A stretch of 64,000 bases of DNA from contig JAITYX010000053.1 in assembly GCA_021018815.1 (NCBI GenBank), positions 1,612,001 to 1,676,000 of the forward strand, given 5' to 3'. This DNA comes from Talinum fruticosum (lineage: Eukaryota; Streptophyta; Magnoliopsida; Caryophyllales; Talinaceae). Of the stretch, positions 23,968-34,900 are shown piece by piece. Made by a program: the position numbers and the translations under genes. The notes below the pieces were generated by a model, which was not told the origin of the DNA, did not search any database, and worked only from the letters and a program-made list of their open reading frames with translations. The stretch's first letter is position 1, and every line of letters starts with the position of its first letter.

Positions 23968-24135
23968 TAGGGATGGCAATGGGGCGAGGATTCCCCAACC
24001 CCAACGGGGACCCGACCGAATCGAGGAAAAATCCCGCTTTAAACAAGGAACGGGGCGAGGGCATGGGAGCAATAGTTTCCCCAAGCGGGACGAGGACGAG
24101 GGACGGAAGGGGGAATTTCGGCCCCGTTCCTTGTT
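23968..24135. mobile_element. Possible hAT-type element end (GC-rich)
   Basis: TAGGGATGGCAATGGGGCGA opens a GC-rich stretch rich in GGGGCGAGG and CCCCGTTCC. It resembles termini of plant hAT-type elements that begin with A/TAGGGATGGCAA. No matching right end or 8-bp duplication was found, so this is a weak call. Confidence 0.25.
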
Positions 24136-24298
24136 TTTTTGTGAATTTTCGTAAATTACTGCGAATGGTATTTTTGTAATTTTGTCACCCTCAAACCCTA
24201 ATTTCGCTCTTAAAGGAAAATCTATTAGTTGTCTTAATAAGACTTGCCAACTACAAAGTAATGATTCTTCTTCTTCGATCTGAATCAGATTTAGATAA

Positions 24299-24985
24299 TG
24301 ATGAGCTTGTTGCAATTAAGACTTTCCAAAACACTTATGAAGAGGATAATGAGCAGACCTTCAATAAACAAAATTAAATCATTGAAAATTTTCAAAACTA
24401 GAAATTATTACCCTAAGTTCACTCTTCCGGACATTCAATATGAAGAAAGAGGAGAATTTTCAACAGGACATTATGACGGATATTCTATTTATGAATGAAA
24501 CAAAATGGAAAATCCGAACATGAAATTCTCGTCCACATTACAAGAAATGGGTATGGCGCTTGTTGCCTACAAAGCAAAAAGATATACCACAAAAGATGTT
24601 GCTTCATCACTTGCTCTAGGTTTTACAAGACAACTTAATAATTGGTGGGACAACTTCATGACTCACGAAGAAAAACTTCAATCTTGAATCACATTACAAA
24701 AATCAAACAAGAAAATGGGATAGAAAGAGATGAAGAAGATGGTTATGAGCTTTTAATTCATACTATTACTCTTCATTTCATTGGTAACTCAAATGAAGGA
24801 CAAGCAGTCGCTAAATCTGTCCTCATTAACCTTAGATGTCCTACTATAAGTGATTACGGATGGTATAAAGATGTTTTCCTTACTAATGTCCTTAAACGAG
24901 AAGACGGAACCCAAAATTTTTGGAAAGATTCATTGCCGGTCTTCCTAAAGTGTCTAGCCTACACTCACTTGTTTAGATAGTACAT
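24299..24985 (+). pseudogene. Capsid/Gag-like remnant of a retroelement or endogenous pararetrovirus
   Basis: Three neighbouring readings (24298-24498, 24505-24687, 24642-24980) in changing frames carry the ordered motifs NYYPKFTLPDIQYEERG, LGFTRQLNNWWDNFMTHEE and LRCPTISDYGWYKDVFL. I know this set from plant retroelement or pararetrovirus-like capsid proteins often annotated as part of an enzymatic polyprotein. The nucleic-acid-binding and polymerase parts are not seen downstream. It is broken by a stop at 24496 and by a frame change near 24660. Whether the source was a caulimovirus-like virus or an LTR element cannot be decided here. Confidence 0.5.
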
Positions 24986-24989
24986 TAAT

Positions 24990-25650
24990 TCTTATTTTCA
25001 ACCTAAAATGTTTAGAATTATCCTTTCGGTGACCTGTATGCAAAGATTTTAGGACTAGCCATTTATGCGGACACATTGGTAGGAGATGAAATGCTCAAAG
25101 GTATTTCTGGAGGCTAAAGAAGAGTTAACAACCGATAATGCATTAGTTTTTTACCTTAGACATCGAGTAATTCGTGAAGTTAGATACGAAGCTTAAGATA
25201 ATCAAAATAATATGTTCATGGCCAATACCCGAGTGAACCGCTTATGGGTCCATCCAGAGTGCTTTTGATGGATGAAATATCAACGAGCCTAGATAGTTCG
25301 ACTACACATCAAGTCATCATATATCTCGGGCATTCTACCCATGCATTCTACCTTAGACATCGAAGTATGTAGCGTTCAATAACATGGTTGTCGGCTTGTG
25401 GCATCCTATACAAACTTGGGACAAGTGGTTGCTATGCTTGTGTGGGATGTCGCTGTGCATTATATATTGTCCTCATAATACTAGCTTGTTTCTTATATAC
25501 CGACATTTCCTTATAGTCTTGCTTGCTTAGTCGGTGACATATTTTTGTGGATTTCCACTTTAAATGCCTTCTCGTAATACTAGTGTGTTTCTATGGTTAA
25601 GGATTGGGGAAATGAATATAAATTAGGAAGCCGGTGTTTCTATGGTCAAG
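24990..25650. other. Unassigned sequence downstream of the capsid-like remnant
   Basis: A few short in-frame stretches exist but no domain is recognised. Near-duplicates TTACCTTAGACATCGA (25151 and 25349) and CTCATAATACTAG or CTCGTAATACTAG (about 25471 and 25571) suggest small-scale duplication. Confidence 0.35.
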
Positions 25651-25658
25651 TAACAAAT

Positions 25659-25732
25659 AGCCTATTAGCTCAATATGGGAGAGCATATGCGCAATGGTAC
25701 AGAGGATGTGGGTTCGAATCCCACATAGGCTA
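25659..25732 (+). pseudogene. tRNA-like sequence, plus strand
   Basis: The acceptor arms AGCCTAT and ATAGGCT pair perfectly over 7 bp. The D stem GCTC/GAGC is intact, and so is the T arm (GTGGG, loop TTCGAAT, CCCAC). The A-box-like TAGCTCAATATGGGAGAGC and B-box GGTTCGAATCC are both present. The anticodon arm does not pair well (TATGC against TACAG), so the anticodon is uncertain. It is a tRNA pseudogene or SINE-type tRNA-derived head, not a normal tRNA gene. A related copy lies inverted at 26024-26094. Confidence 0.6.
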
Positions 25733-25847
25733 TGTATTCCCAAGTAAATTTCACGTAAAATGTTACATGACTAATCTATCTATGGTCACAATTCAGGTAG
25801 CAACTATGCTTCGAAAGAAATTAATGGAAGTAGGATCATATCTCGCA

Positions 25848-25911
25848 ATGCTTGTAATTTGAACAGCTTTTTCAAATAATGCTTGTAATTTGAACAATTT
25901 TTCAAATATAT
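25848..25911. repeat. 31-bp direct duplication
   Basis: AATGCTTGTAATTTGAACA followed by a TTTTTCAAAT block occurs twice in a row, at about 25849 and 25880, with minor differences. Confidence 0.7.
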
Positions 25912-26023
25912 TCAATAGTTTCATAGAGTATTGTGTTCCTAATTCAATGTTACTTGTTACTACTCTACAATTGCACAATACTTGTCATTCGAAGTTTTGC
26001 CTAATACCCTATTATAATTCATG

Positions 26024-26094
26024 TAGCCTATGTGAGATTTGAGCTCACATCTTTTGTGTAAGTACACAAATGCTCGCCGCTGAGCTAATAGGTT
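26024..26094 (-). pseudogene. tRNA-like sequence, minus strand
   Basis: On the minus strand, AACCTAT and ATAGGCT form the acceptor with one mismatch. GCTC/GAGC form the D stem, and the T arm TGTGAG-CTCAAAT-CTCACA has lost the usual GG/CC of the B-box. The anticodon arm could form a TTTGTG/CACAAA stem with a shortened loop. It shares acceptor, D arm and T-arm frame with 25659-25732 and so belongs to the same family, in opposite orientation about 290 bp away. Confidence 0.5.
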
Positions 26095-26714
26095 TAAAAA
26101 CTTCAATTCAATTTGTCTACACAACTCATTTTTACTTGCACAATTCAAGTTCAATATAATCCAATAAACAAGAAGATTTATGCCGGACAACTTTGATAGC
26201 AAAATCAAATATGGATAGTCTTTTGGTTGTGAAAGAAGTTCTACGTAATTTTGGCGCAATTTCGAAGATTGACCAAGTAGAAAACTCATCAAACTATGGA
26301 ATATATCACAAACTCAATTTAAACTCCCCAATACAACTCAATACAATTTGGCATGAGATGACAGACTTATGTGGGCTATTTGTTCTTAATTCAATACCAT
26401 CTCAAAGTTTCATGTCCGACATTGATTTTACGAATTTAGAGTTAATTACGTAACCACATAATGCACGAACACAAATATGCAAAGGGTTCTAATGCATTTT
26501 TTGTTTCTAATAGATGGCATCTTATATTAGTACTCTACGACCACAAAAAACAAGCTTGTATACTTGTATAGTGAAGTAGGTTCTGAAGCCCTATCTAATT
26601 GCAATGTCTTTTTCTTTTCATTTTGGGAGGTAATCAAAGCAACTAACAATTTCCCAATTCAAAACAAGAATCAAGAAAGCAACTTCACACATAAATAAGC
26701 AAAAACTCACCCTT

Positions 26715-27240
26715 ACCCGACCAAATTCATCCACAAAATATCAAAATGAGCCAAAAATCATCCCATCATAACCAATATATCACGTTTCACTAGCATCGTC
26801 CACAAATTTTCCATATTGAGCCAATAATCAACTCGAGCAACTTTCTCACCCATTTTTTGGAAAATTTATCCCAATATTCGATTACAAACCTAACCCCCCC
26901 AAAAAAAAGACAAAATTGGGTAAGACCAACGAAGAACACCAACCACGCATCTCCCTTCCTCGCTTCAAATGTGCTTCCCAAGAACTAGAGATATAGCAAC
27001 ACCAAATTCCCTCATAAACACAAAATTCATCCAAAAAACTCCACAATTAAGCCAACAATCATCACCCATAAACAATATGTGATAGTTTAGTAACAAATCG
27101 GTCCAAAATTTCAGCTTGCAAAACACCTAAATCATCCACAAATTCCCAAATTGAGCCAACTATTCGGGAAGCCGGGTGTATCACAATTTATTGGCAAATT
27201 TATCCAAAATTCAGCTACAACCCCAAAAATCCAAAAATAA
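26715..27240. repeat. Degenerate direct repeats (CATCCACAAATTCC...TTGAGCCAAC units)
   Basis: Four or more diverged copies of a segment combine AAATTCATCCACAAA, a TGAGCCAAHAATC core and AATTTATCCAAAATTC. Spacing is irregular, roughly 100-150 bp. No coding sense is apparent. Confidence 0.5.
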
Positions 27241-28620
27241 GTGAAATAAGCAAAAAAATCACCTGTTTGGGTTCTTCGAGTGATGGGGTTCGACGCTGAA
27301 GAAAGTCGAATTTAGGGATTTCAATAGGCGAGAATAAGGATGGAGACAAATATATTAGACTGGAGAGGCCAATTATGACATTAGAGAACAAAATTCACAA
27401 TTTAAGCAAAGGAAGGAGATGGTGAACATTCAATTCGATTGTAGCTTCCAGATCCGAGAACGCCAGATGACATGTCCACCGTCGGGTTGTTGTTCATGCT
27501 ATTATTGTCGTTGTTGTTGTTGGTTTCTAGGTCGGAGTTTTGCAAGTAGAGAAGAGGGGCAGGGGCGGGGGCAAGGGTTGGTCGACGGTATAGAGAGAGT
27601 AAGGTCGGGACAAATAGAGAGAAAGGGGACGCGACGAGAGAGAAGGGCGGTCGACGAGATGAACGGAAAAAGGGGAGGTGGTTGCCAACGAGAGAGAGAG
27701 GGAGGAGGGGTGGAGGTGAGAGGTAGAGAGAGAGAGCAAGTAAGCCGGGAAAAGAAAAATGTCGAGGGGTGGGATAACCCCTCCCTCCTTGATTTTTTTA
27801 TTTTTTATTTTTAAATGATAAAAATGCGTTTTAATTTGAACCATTAGATTAAGATTCAATCATCGGGATCGAAATCAGGCCAAGTGCCCCGAGCCTACTA
27901 ACCTTGTATAATGATCTTTGAAGCCTACATAGGTTGAATTAAAAGAAAATTGAACTAAATCAAGCAACTTAAAATTGAGGACCCAACACTAACTAGTAGT
28001 GGAAATCAACCAAGTTTCTTTTTGTAGACCGACGCCGGCCCCTTCTCCCCCACTCTTCCTCTCTCTCTCTCAACATGAAAGTCCTCTTTCATTGTGTTAG
28101 TAATTCTCCCTCTATCTTTCACGTCTCTTAATTGACCGCTCATCTATTTGTTCATAGACCCACTACGTCTACCATCTATACCTCTTTCGCCATCAACCAC
28201 GAGACCATGACCCAGCGCACAATCCAATCCCAAAAGAGATTTAAACCGTTCGAGCAGTCAACCCATCCAATGCTGTCCACAACCGGACTGTTCGATCGAT
28301 GATTGAAACGCCTCACGGTTGGACGAGGATTCTTGAAGAACAACCCAATACAAGTGCTCAGGTGCTCTCTTCCCAACACACCAGCCTTCACTTGCTTGGC
28401 AGAGTTATTCACGGCATCAGGCTTCTAGCTGCTCAAGTCACCAACTGGACCCAACTCGGCCAAACCGTAGTGGTTTTAACTGAGCTAATCTGGTTTGATA
28501 GTCCAGCAGGTTTGCGAGCGCATGCACATCCAGACCGAACGACCGCTGTTCCTGATTCAAAAGTTGGGCTGGTATGATTCTCATAACATAGCTTAATAGC
28601 CTATATTCAAACTTGTAAGG
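27241..28620. other. Unassigned region downstream of the aminopeptidase gene
   Basis: A strongly purine-rich plus strand (27580-27760, GAGAGA-type) yields a 131-codon low-complexity reading that I do not accept as a gene. A 92-codon reading at 28299-28577 has no recognisable domain. A CT-rich patch lies near 28040-28070. Nothing here can be supported as a gene. Confidence 0.4.
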
Positions 28621-28879
28621 CCTTGAGGCATTGATATTTTGCTTTGCTCCATTTTAACATAAATAAAAAAACAATTGCCAGTATTGACTGCTAAATCTAC
28701 CCAAATAACCAATGCTAGTCAATCCTGCATACATACTATCACTGAACCCAAAAGAGAGAGAACAGGCAGAAAAAGGGGAGACCAAACCCTAATATGCTCT
28801 GTGCAACGTTCCAAGTTTTGCAATTGAAATTCACTGCATACTAAATGCGCTTCACCTCTCTTTTCTTTCAATTGTGAAA

Positions 28880-28885
28880 TTTATT
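28880..28885 (-). terminator. Candidate poly(A) signal of the aminopeptidase gene
   Basis: TTTATT on the plus strand reads AATAAA on the minus strand, 58 bases past the stop codon. Plant poly(A) signals are loose, so this is a candidate only. Confidence 0.35.
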
Positions 28886-28942
28886 CCCAAATCACATTAT
28901 GATTGAGCAGTAAGATCAGCTTGTAGAACTTGATGGGTTAAA

Positions 28943-31900
28943 TTACGAGGAGTTTTTCAAAACCCATTCCACCAAAGTTGAAACTCCAAACCCAGTAGCC
29001 GAACGTTTCTTCTCATTCCAAACCGGACCAGCCATGTCTATATGCATCCATTGAACTTTCTCGTCCACAAACTGCAACCAGAAGACTTTACATATCAGGA
29101 TTTCAAAAATTGGAGCAGTCCATACTGAATGCATTAGAAATTCAATCGTAAATCAGATGCACCAGTAGGCTTAGCAAAGCGTTAACTGAAATTTTCCAAC
29201 ATGGGCTCGCGATGTCTTTATTTATTTATATAAAAGGGAAACACCCCCTCTTTCAACCGAAATTCAAACCATTATTTCTGCATTTTGCAACCGAGTCTAA
29301 TGGCATCAAATGGGTCCAGTGGTAGAGCACTTAACTGCAGATCAAGTGATGACTGAGTTGATCCTGATCATCCCCCCGGCCCCCAACAATCTCTTGTCAT
29401 CAATATCAAATTATCAATAGAAATCAGCATATAAGCTATGCTTAAGGAGAAAATCAAATTTCACATCTCCAAGCATCTCAAAAGTAAAGCAGAATTTCTA
29501 GTCTGCCTCAAATTAATACCCTGTTTCATCATCAGACATGATGCTAATCTATTTGGGTGGCTAACATGTGTCATCAATTTTTAGGGGAACAATTCCAAGA
29601 AATAGGGGTGTTTTTAAGTTACTTGTTTAAAGAGAGAAGCATATTAAACAATGCAGACAAGTTTCAAACCGGGTCATTGATTAAAGAGAAGCACAGAGAC
29701 TCCCCACCAGGCGGTGAAAGCAAAAACATAAAGGAAAAATACCATACAGATTTACGTTGCGTATCAGAATCTCCACAAGACAATATCTAGCACCTAATCT
29801 CAGTCCGCAACCCAGGAATCTATGAGCAACAGCTTGTCTTATGTAAGTGAGATCATCTCAGAAAAGATTTAGCCATTAGCAATCTTAATTGATATTCCAA
29901 TAGAAGCACAACCCCACTTCCCCCTCCCCCAAAAAAATAAAAATAAAGGAGTCTAACAATAGAGTTGGCAGACGGAAGTCATAGCAATTCAAATAACAAA
30001 TCAAAGGACTCGGAGACTTTCTAGATTGGTCTTCGATGTCTATTTTGTTTATTTGAATGGCAGATTCAACTAGAAGCAAATGGTCGACCAGGTCGGGTCA
30101 TGTTCAACTTGATGGAATTTCCATTATGGACCCGCAACGACTTTATTTATCAATAAATGGGAAGCACCCCTCATTCTACTGAAATTCAAACCAATTTTTT
30201 TTATCTTGCAATTGAAACTGATCCTAACAAACGGGGTCCATAGTTCAGTGGTAGAGCATTTGAAAGCAGATCAAGTGATCACTGGTTCGATCCCGATTGG
30301 GCCCTTATCCTTTTTCTCAATTTTTTTCTATGGACTATATCTCTTCTTTTGATGATCCTGCTTCTATTACCAAGCTTTTGTCATCTGCGTCATAATAAAA
30401 CATGCTTGGAGAGAACTAATTTCACCACCCCAAGAATCTGAAAAGTAGAGCTGAATATCTATTAGCTTGACTCGGATTAACAACCATATTTCTTATTACA
30501 CTATCCATTTTGGTACCTAATATTATCATCAATCGTTCAAGGAGAAATGAGATTGGTCTCAAACAAACAAGTTGATAATATATATCATCAATTGTTCAAG
30601 GGGAAATGAGGTTGGTCCCTAATATGTTTTGGTCGCTAATATTTAGCTAATTCATTTTCAATAACATCACCACCCCACGGTCTGAAAACATAGCTGCCTG
30701 GACCGAACACATAGGAATCAAAAAAGCATATCTCCTCGGCCCTCAATGTTTTCACTTTAATTCATAGAAGTCAAACAACTCTTTCACCTCTGGTCATGGT
30801 TCATGTTGATAATATCTCCTCAGCCCTCAATGTTTTCACTTTAATTCATGCAAATGGGACCCTTGATTCAACAGTTTTCCAAACAAATTTATGTTTATAT
30901 TTGATTCTTACTCCATCAAATGGGTCCATAACTCAGTGGTCGAGCATTTGACTGCAGACCAAGCGGTCACCGGTTCAAATCCAGTTGGGCCCTAATATTT
31001 TACTTTAGTAATTCATTTTGCCCCTCAAGTATATCTTTGTTTCTCTAGGATACTACTTCACTTACAATTACAATAGATCTTTGGCCATCTATTTCATAAA
31101 TCATAATAAGATGTGCTTAGGGATAAGAAAATTTACATTTCACATCTCCAGCATCTTCCAAGTGCAGCCAGTTATTTTCTAGGTGAGATGCTGAAGACTG
31201 ATATATGTCATTGACTAATTAATCATACATTGTATTCTCCCCTGGATGGGATATCATGTACCCAAACACATTCGATGACACGCATGAAACAACAAAACCT
31301 AGTAGACAGATTCTCAAGGGGATGTCACATTTCAACTTTCAAGTCGCCAAATTTACAATCTCAGGCCTCCATGTTTTTATTTTATTTATTTAAATGGGAA
31401 TCCCAATTTAACTGAAATTCAAAGAATTTTATTTTTCTAATTGATTACGGTGCCATCAAATGGGTCCATAGCTCAGTAATAGAGCATTTGACTGCAGATC
31501 AAGTGGTCCCTGGTTCGAACCTGGTTGGACCCTAACCTATTTTGTTTATCCATTTTAATGCCCCCCCCACACGCCTCTGAGTATATGTTTGACTCCCATG
31601 ATGCTGCTTCTCTTACTATATAAATCTTGTTTTACAGTATATCATAATTTATAACAAGATCTGCTTAGGAATGACAGGCAAATCATATTTCACGGTTCCA
31701 ATAGGCTATTTTTTTCATTAGTCTGTTATATGGATTAATAACATCACCAACTAAGCCAGGTTATTGATTAAAAGGCATGTGAACCCCCCCAAAAGGCCAA
31801 GGTAACCCACTCTCATTCTGATCCATGAAACTATGAGTAATTCATCCCCCTTCCACTAAACCCCACATCCTAGCCAACTTGCATCTTTTTCCCCAACAAA

Positions 31901-34900
31901 AGGAGAATAAAAGAAAACTAAAAAGGTCTAATGATAGAATTACCAACAAAAAAAAAACATTTTCGTTTCAAAATGGGGGCAAAAGATGATTCATCAAATT
32001 TTTTACCTGTTTCAAAAACAGAGCTGCGGTGATAGCACCACCTTGACGACCACCTGTGTTGACCATATCAGCAATTCCTGATTTCATCGACTCCCAGTAA
32101 CTGTCTTCCATAGGCATCCTCCACAATTTCTCCCCAGTAACCTCTGATGCAGCTAACACCTCTTTGGCAAGTGCATCATTAGGTGTAAACACACCTACAC
32201 AAAAAAAAAAAAAAGGGTTGGTGACAAACAGGTAACTGAATCCCAACCAGCATGGAGTAGAACAACAAATTTTGCTCTTTTTCGTTTTTTTTTCCAAGAT
32301 AACCATGATTCATAAAACAAAAGGGCAATAGAGAAATGTGAGTTCAGTAACAATTTTCTTCCATTAGGATACACTCCATGATGATCATAATAAACTGATG
32401 TTTAAACTTGTGACAATTTGGAAAGATATCTAACATTAAACCTAAACTTTCAAAAACAGAACATGTCCCTCCAAAATGTTGAGTTAAACAGCGACCATAG
32501 ATATATTGATCACTATAAACTACATGCCAATAATCACATTTGACACTGTATTCTCAGCAGAAAGATAATGCAAACTATAAACTTTACCAGCTATTGAAGG
32601 CCCCAAAGCTACAATACAGGCTCCAGTTAATGTTGCCAGATCAACTATCTGCAAAAGGATGTCACATTTGATAATAAGCATTACTCTTGGATGTGACAGA
32701 ACACATGCACTGTGATGGTTTGCCAGTGGAACCCTTCCTAGAAAGTGCATATTAATAAAACTGCTTATTGTAAATACATCTTGTTAGAGGACTGACCTTC
32801 TAGGGTAAAAAGGAATCCTCCATCTTAGTAGTGCGTGTACTTTCAAAATGCTATACTGAAAATCATTTTGACTATGGATAGTTGCCCATACAAAAAGCTT
32901 AGAAGACTTTCCTCACGCGAGAAAGGAATAGTAGCCAACATTTCTAAAAGCAGTGGTTCACTTGGTTCATTTTGAATTTCCTCAAGCAAGTAAAAAACTG
33001 GGAAACAATTTCCTCAAGCTTACTGTAGCGGTCTCATGCTAAAGTTCATCCCTAATTTAGGGAAGAGATTTTTGTATGTTTTGCATTACGAGCTTAATTT
33101 GTCATGACAACACCAAAGCTTCAGTTATCTATTAAGCAGTACCTTTTCTACACCTTGGTTGCAAGCATATACCAAAGCATCTGCAAGAGTCAGCCTTCCT
33201 TCAGCATCTGTATTGTTAACCTGGATTCAACAGAATATCAACAACCAGGAGACTAGAACCAAATTCTATGCAAGTGAAACAGAACACTTGTAGAATGCAA
33301 CAATTTTTCTCTTTTCATAGAACAACTACTAGTACGGATCCCATCTGCAAAATAATCACCTCAAAATAACTTAGTATAAACTAGCCATCGCAGTAACCGA
33401 TTCCCTAAAGTTCATGTCACATCCATAATAATCACCTCAAAATGGGGTAGTAGAACTATCTTGGCCAATGTAGAAAAGTCAAGTAGTCAAAGTGTACAAC
33501 CATGGTGAGCAGCTAAAAACAAAAGCTAAAACATTTACACCCACAAATGCAATTTTCCAGTGAGAAGCTCAAGATTTGACTTTGCTAGAATTCAAAATTA
33601 CCTCGATAGTCTTTCCATTCGAAGCAGTGATTACGTCTCCAGGCCTCATTCCAGTCCCACTAATCATGTTTTCACAGGCAGCAACAATAAAATGAACCTG
33701 CAAAGAAGCAAAATACCCAATGATACATTATGCATCCTCAAGCAATCCTCAATAGCATGAAATGGATAACAACTACAAAATACAATAAAGGGATGCCCCT
33801 CTATCTACACCTCACTTGCCAACTGTCTTCAAATAAGCTATAAGGTTTTCCTCTTTGTTAGAATGAGCCAAACACATTTCATTCTGTTTTTCTCTTTCAT
33901 TAATTAATTAATTAGAAAAAAAATGAAATTACCTCAACTCCAGGAGGTTTGATTTGACCAATGGCTTTTGCTGCACCCAGAACAGCTGCTGAGCCGCCCA
34001 TATCAAACTTCATTAGCTCAATTGAGCAACCAGGCCCAGTCTTAATGTTGTAGCCTCCACTGCAAAGAAGAAAAGAAGGCATTTAAGAAAATGTCAAAAG
34101 TTAGCATCCGAATGCTCATCAGATCGTTCCTGCTATTAAGCATTCCACTTGGAAATAAAAAGGAGTTGCAAACATAGAGGAACACCGCCGTTATACAGGG
34201 TAGGCAACATTGACACGAGGAAATACACATTTACATTCCAATACTAAGTTGGAAAATTGTACGGCCACAAACAACAGTAATGAAAACAATCCCTTTTATC
34301 AATATGATCACCCCTTCCCTAGCATCCAAAACACAAGTGAAGTTTACAGACATACAAATTTAGCACCCTACTTCCCAATGTTAGAATGTCTTCAAATGAA
34401 AAAAAATAAAAATCTTCATTCAGACCACAAGGAGGACAATCACCTGTCAAATGTCAGCCCTTTTCCAACAAGACCTAACTTGGTTTTAACCGGACCACTA
34501 GAAGGTTTGTAGCATAAATGGATGAAATGGGGTGGATTTGCAGAAGCTGCAGCAACACCCAGATATGAGCCCATTTTCAATTCTTTGCACTGCTCAGCAT
34601 CCAGAATCTTCGCGAAAAGGACGTCACTATATGTTGAAGCAATCTTGGAAGCCTCTTCAGCAAGAGCCTCTGAGGTATAAAATCAAACCCATATTTAAAA
34701 TGTTTAAGAAAAACAAAGTCAGAAAGGAAGAAAATTTGAAATGTGGCAAAAATATATGCAGTTACAGACCAGGTGTAAGTACGTTAGCAGGGGCATTCAC
34801 AAGCTCTTTTCCAAAGATAACTCCCGAACAAACGTCTTCAACATACTTAAGCTTCTTTTCCAAATCTGGCCCAGTTCCAAAACCAATAATATCCAAAGAT

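Larger units (their letters stand above)
29200..31720 (+). repeat. Tandem segmental array carrying tRNA-Cys-like units, in LAP intron 9
   Basis: Four diverged units contain a tRNA-Cys-like sequence at 29312, 30234, 30922 and 31462 (steps 922, 688 and 540 bp). The likeness goes beyond the tRNA. Upstream, at least three units have TTTATTTATTTAAATGGGAA-like sequence and ACTGAAATTCAAA. Just before the tRNA, three have CATCAAATGGGTCCA. Downstream, units share ATATCTTTGTTTCTC-like, GATGCTGCTTCTCTTAC-like and TTTCACATCTCCA blocks. This points to repeated local tandem duplication of a longer segment and not to separate retroposition. The tRNA units lie antisense to the aminopeptidase transcript. Confidence 0.8.

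Noticed and set aside
27419..27814. 131-codon plus-strand reading in purine-rich DNA
   Set aside because: Low-complexity Arg/Gly/Glu composition produced by GA-rich sequence; no domain.
28299..28577. 92-codon plus-strand reading downstream of LAP
   Set aside because: No recognisable domain and no promoter or splice context.
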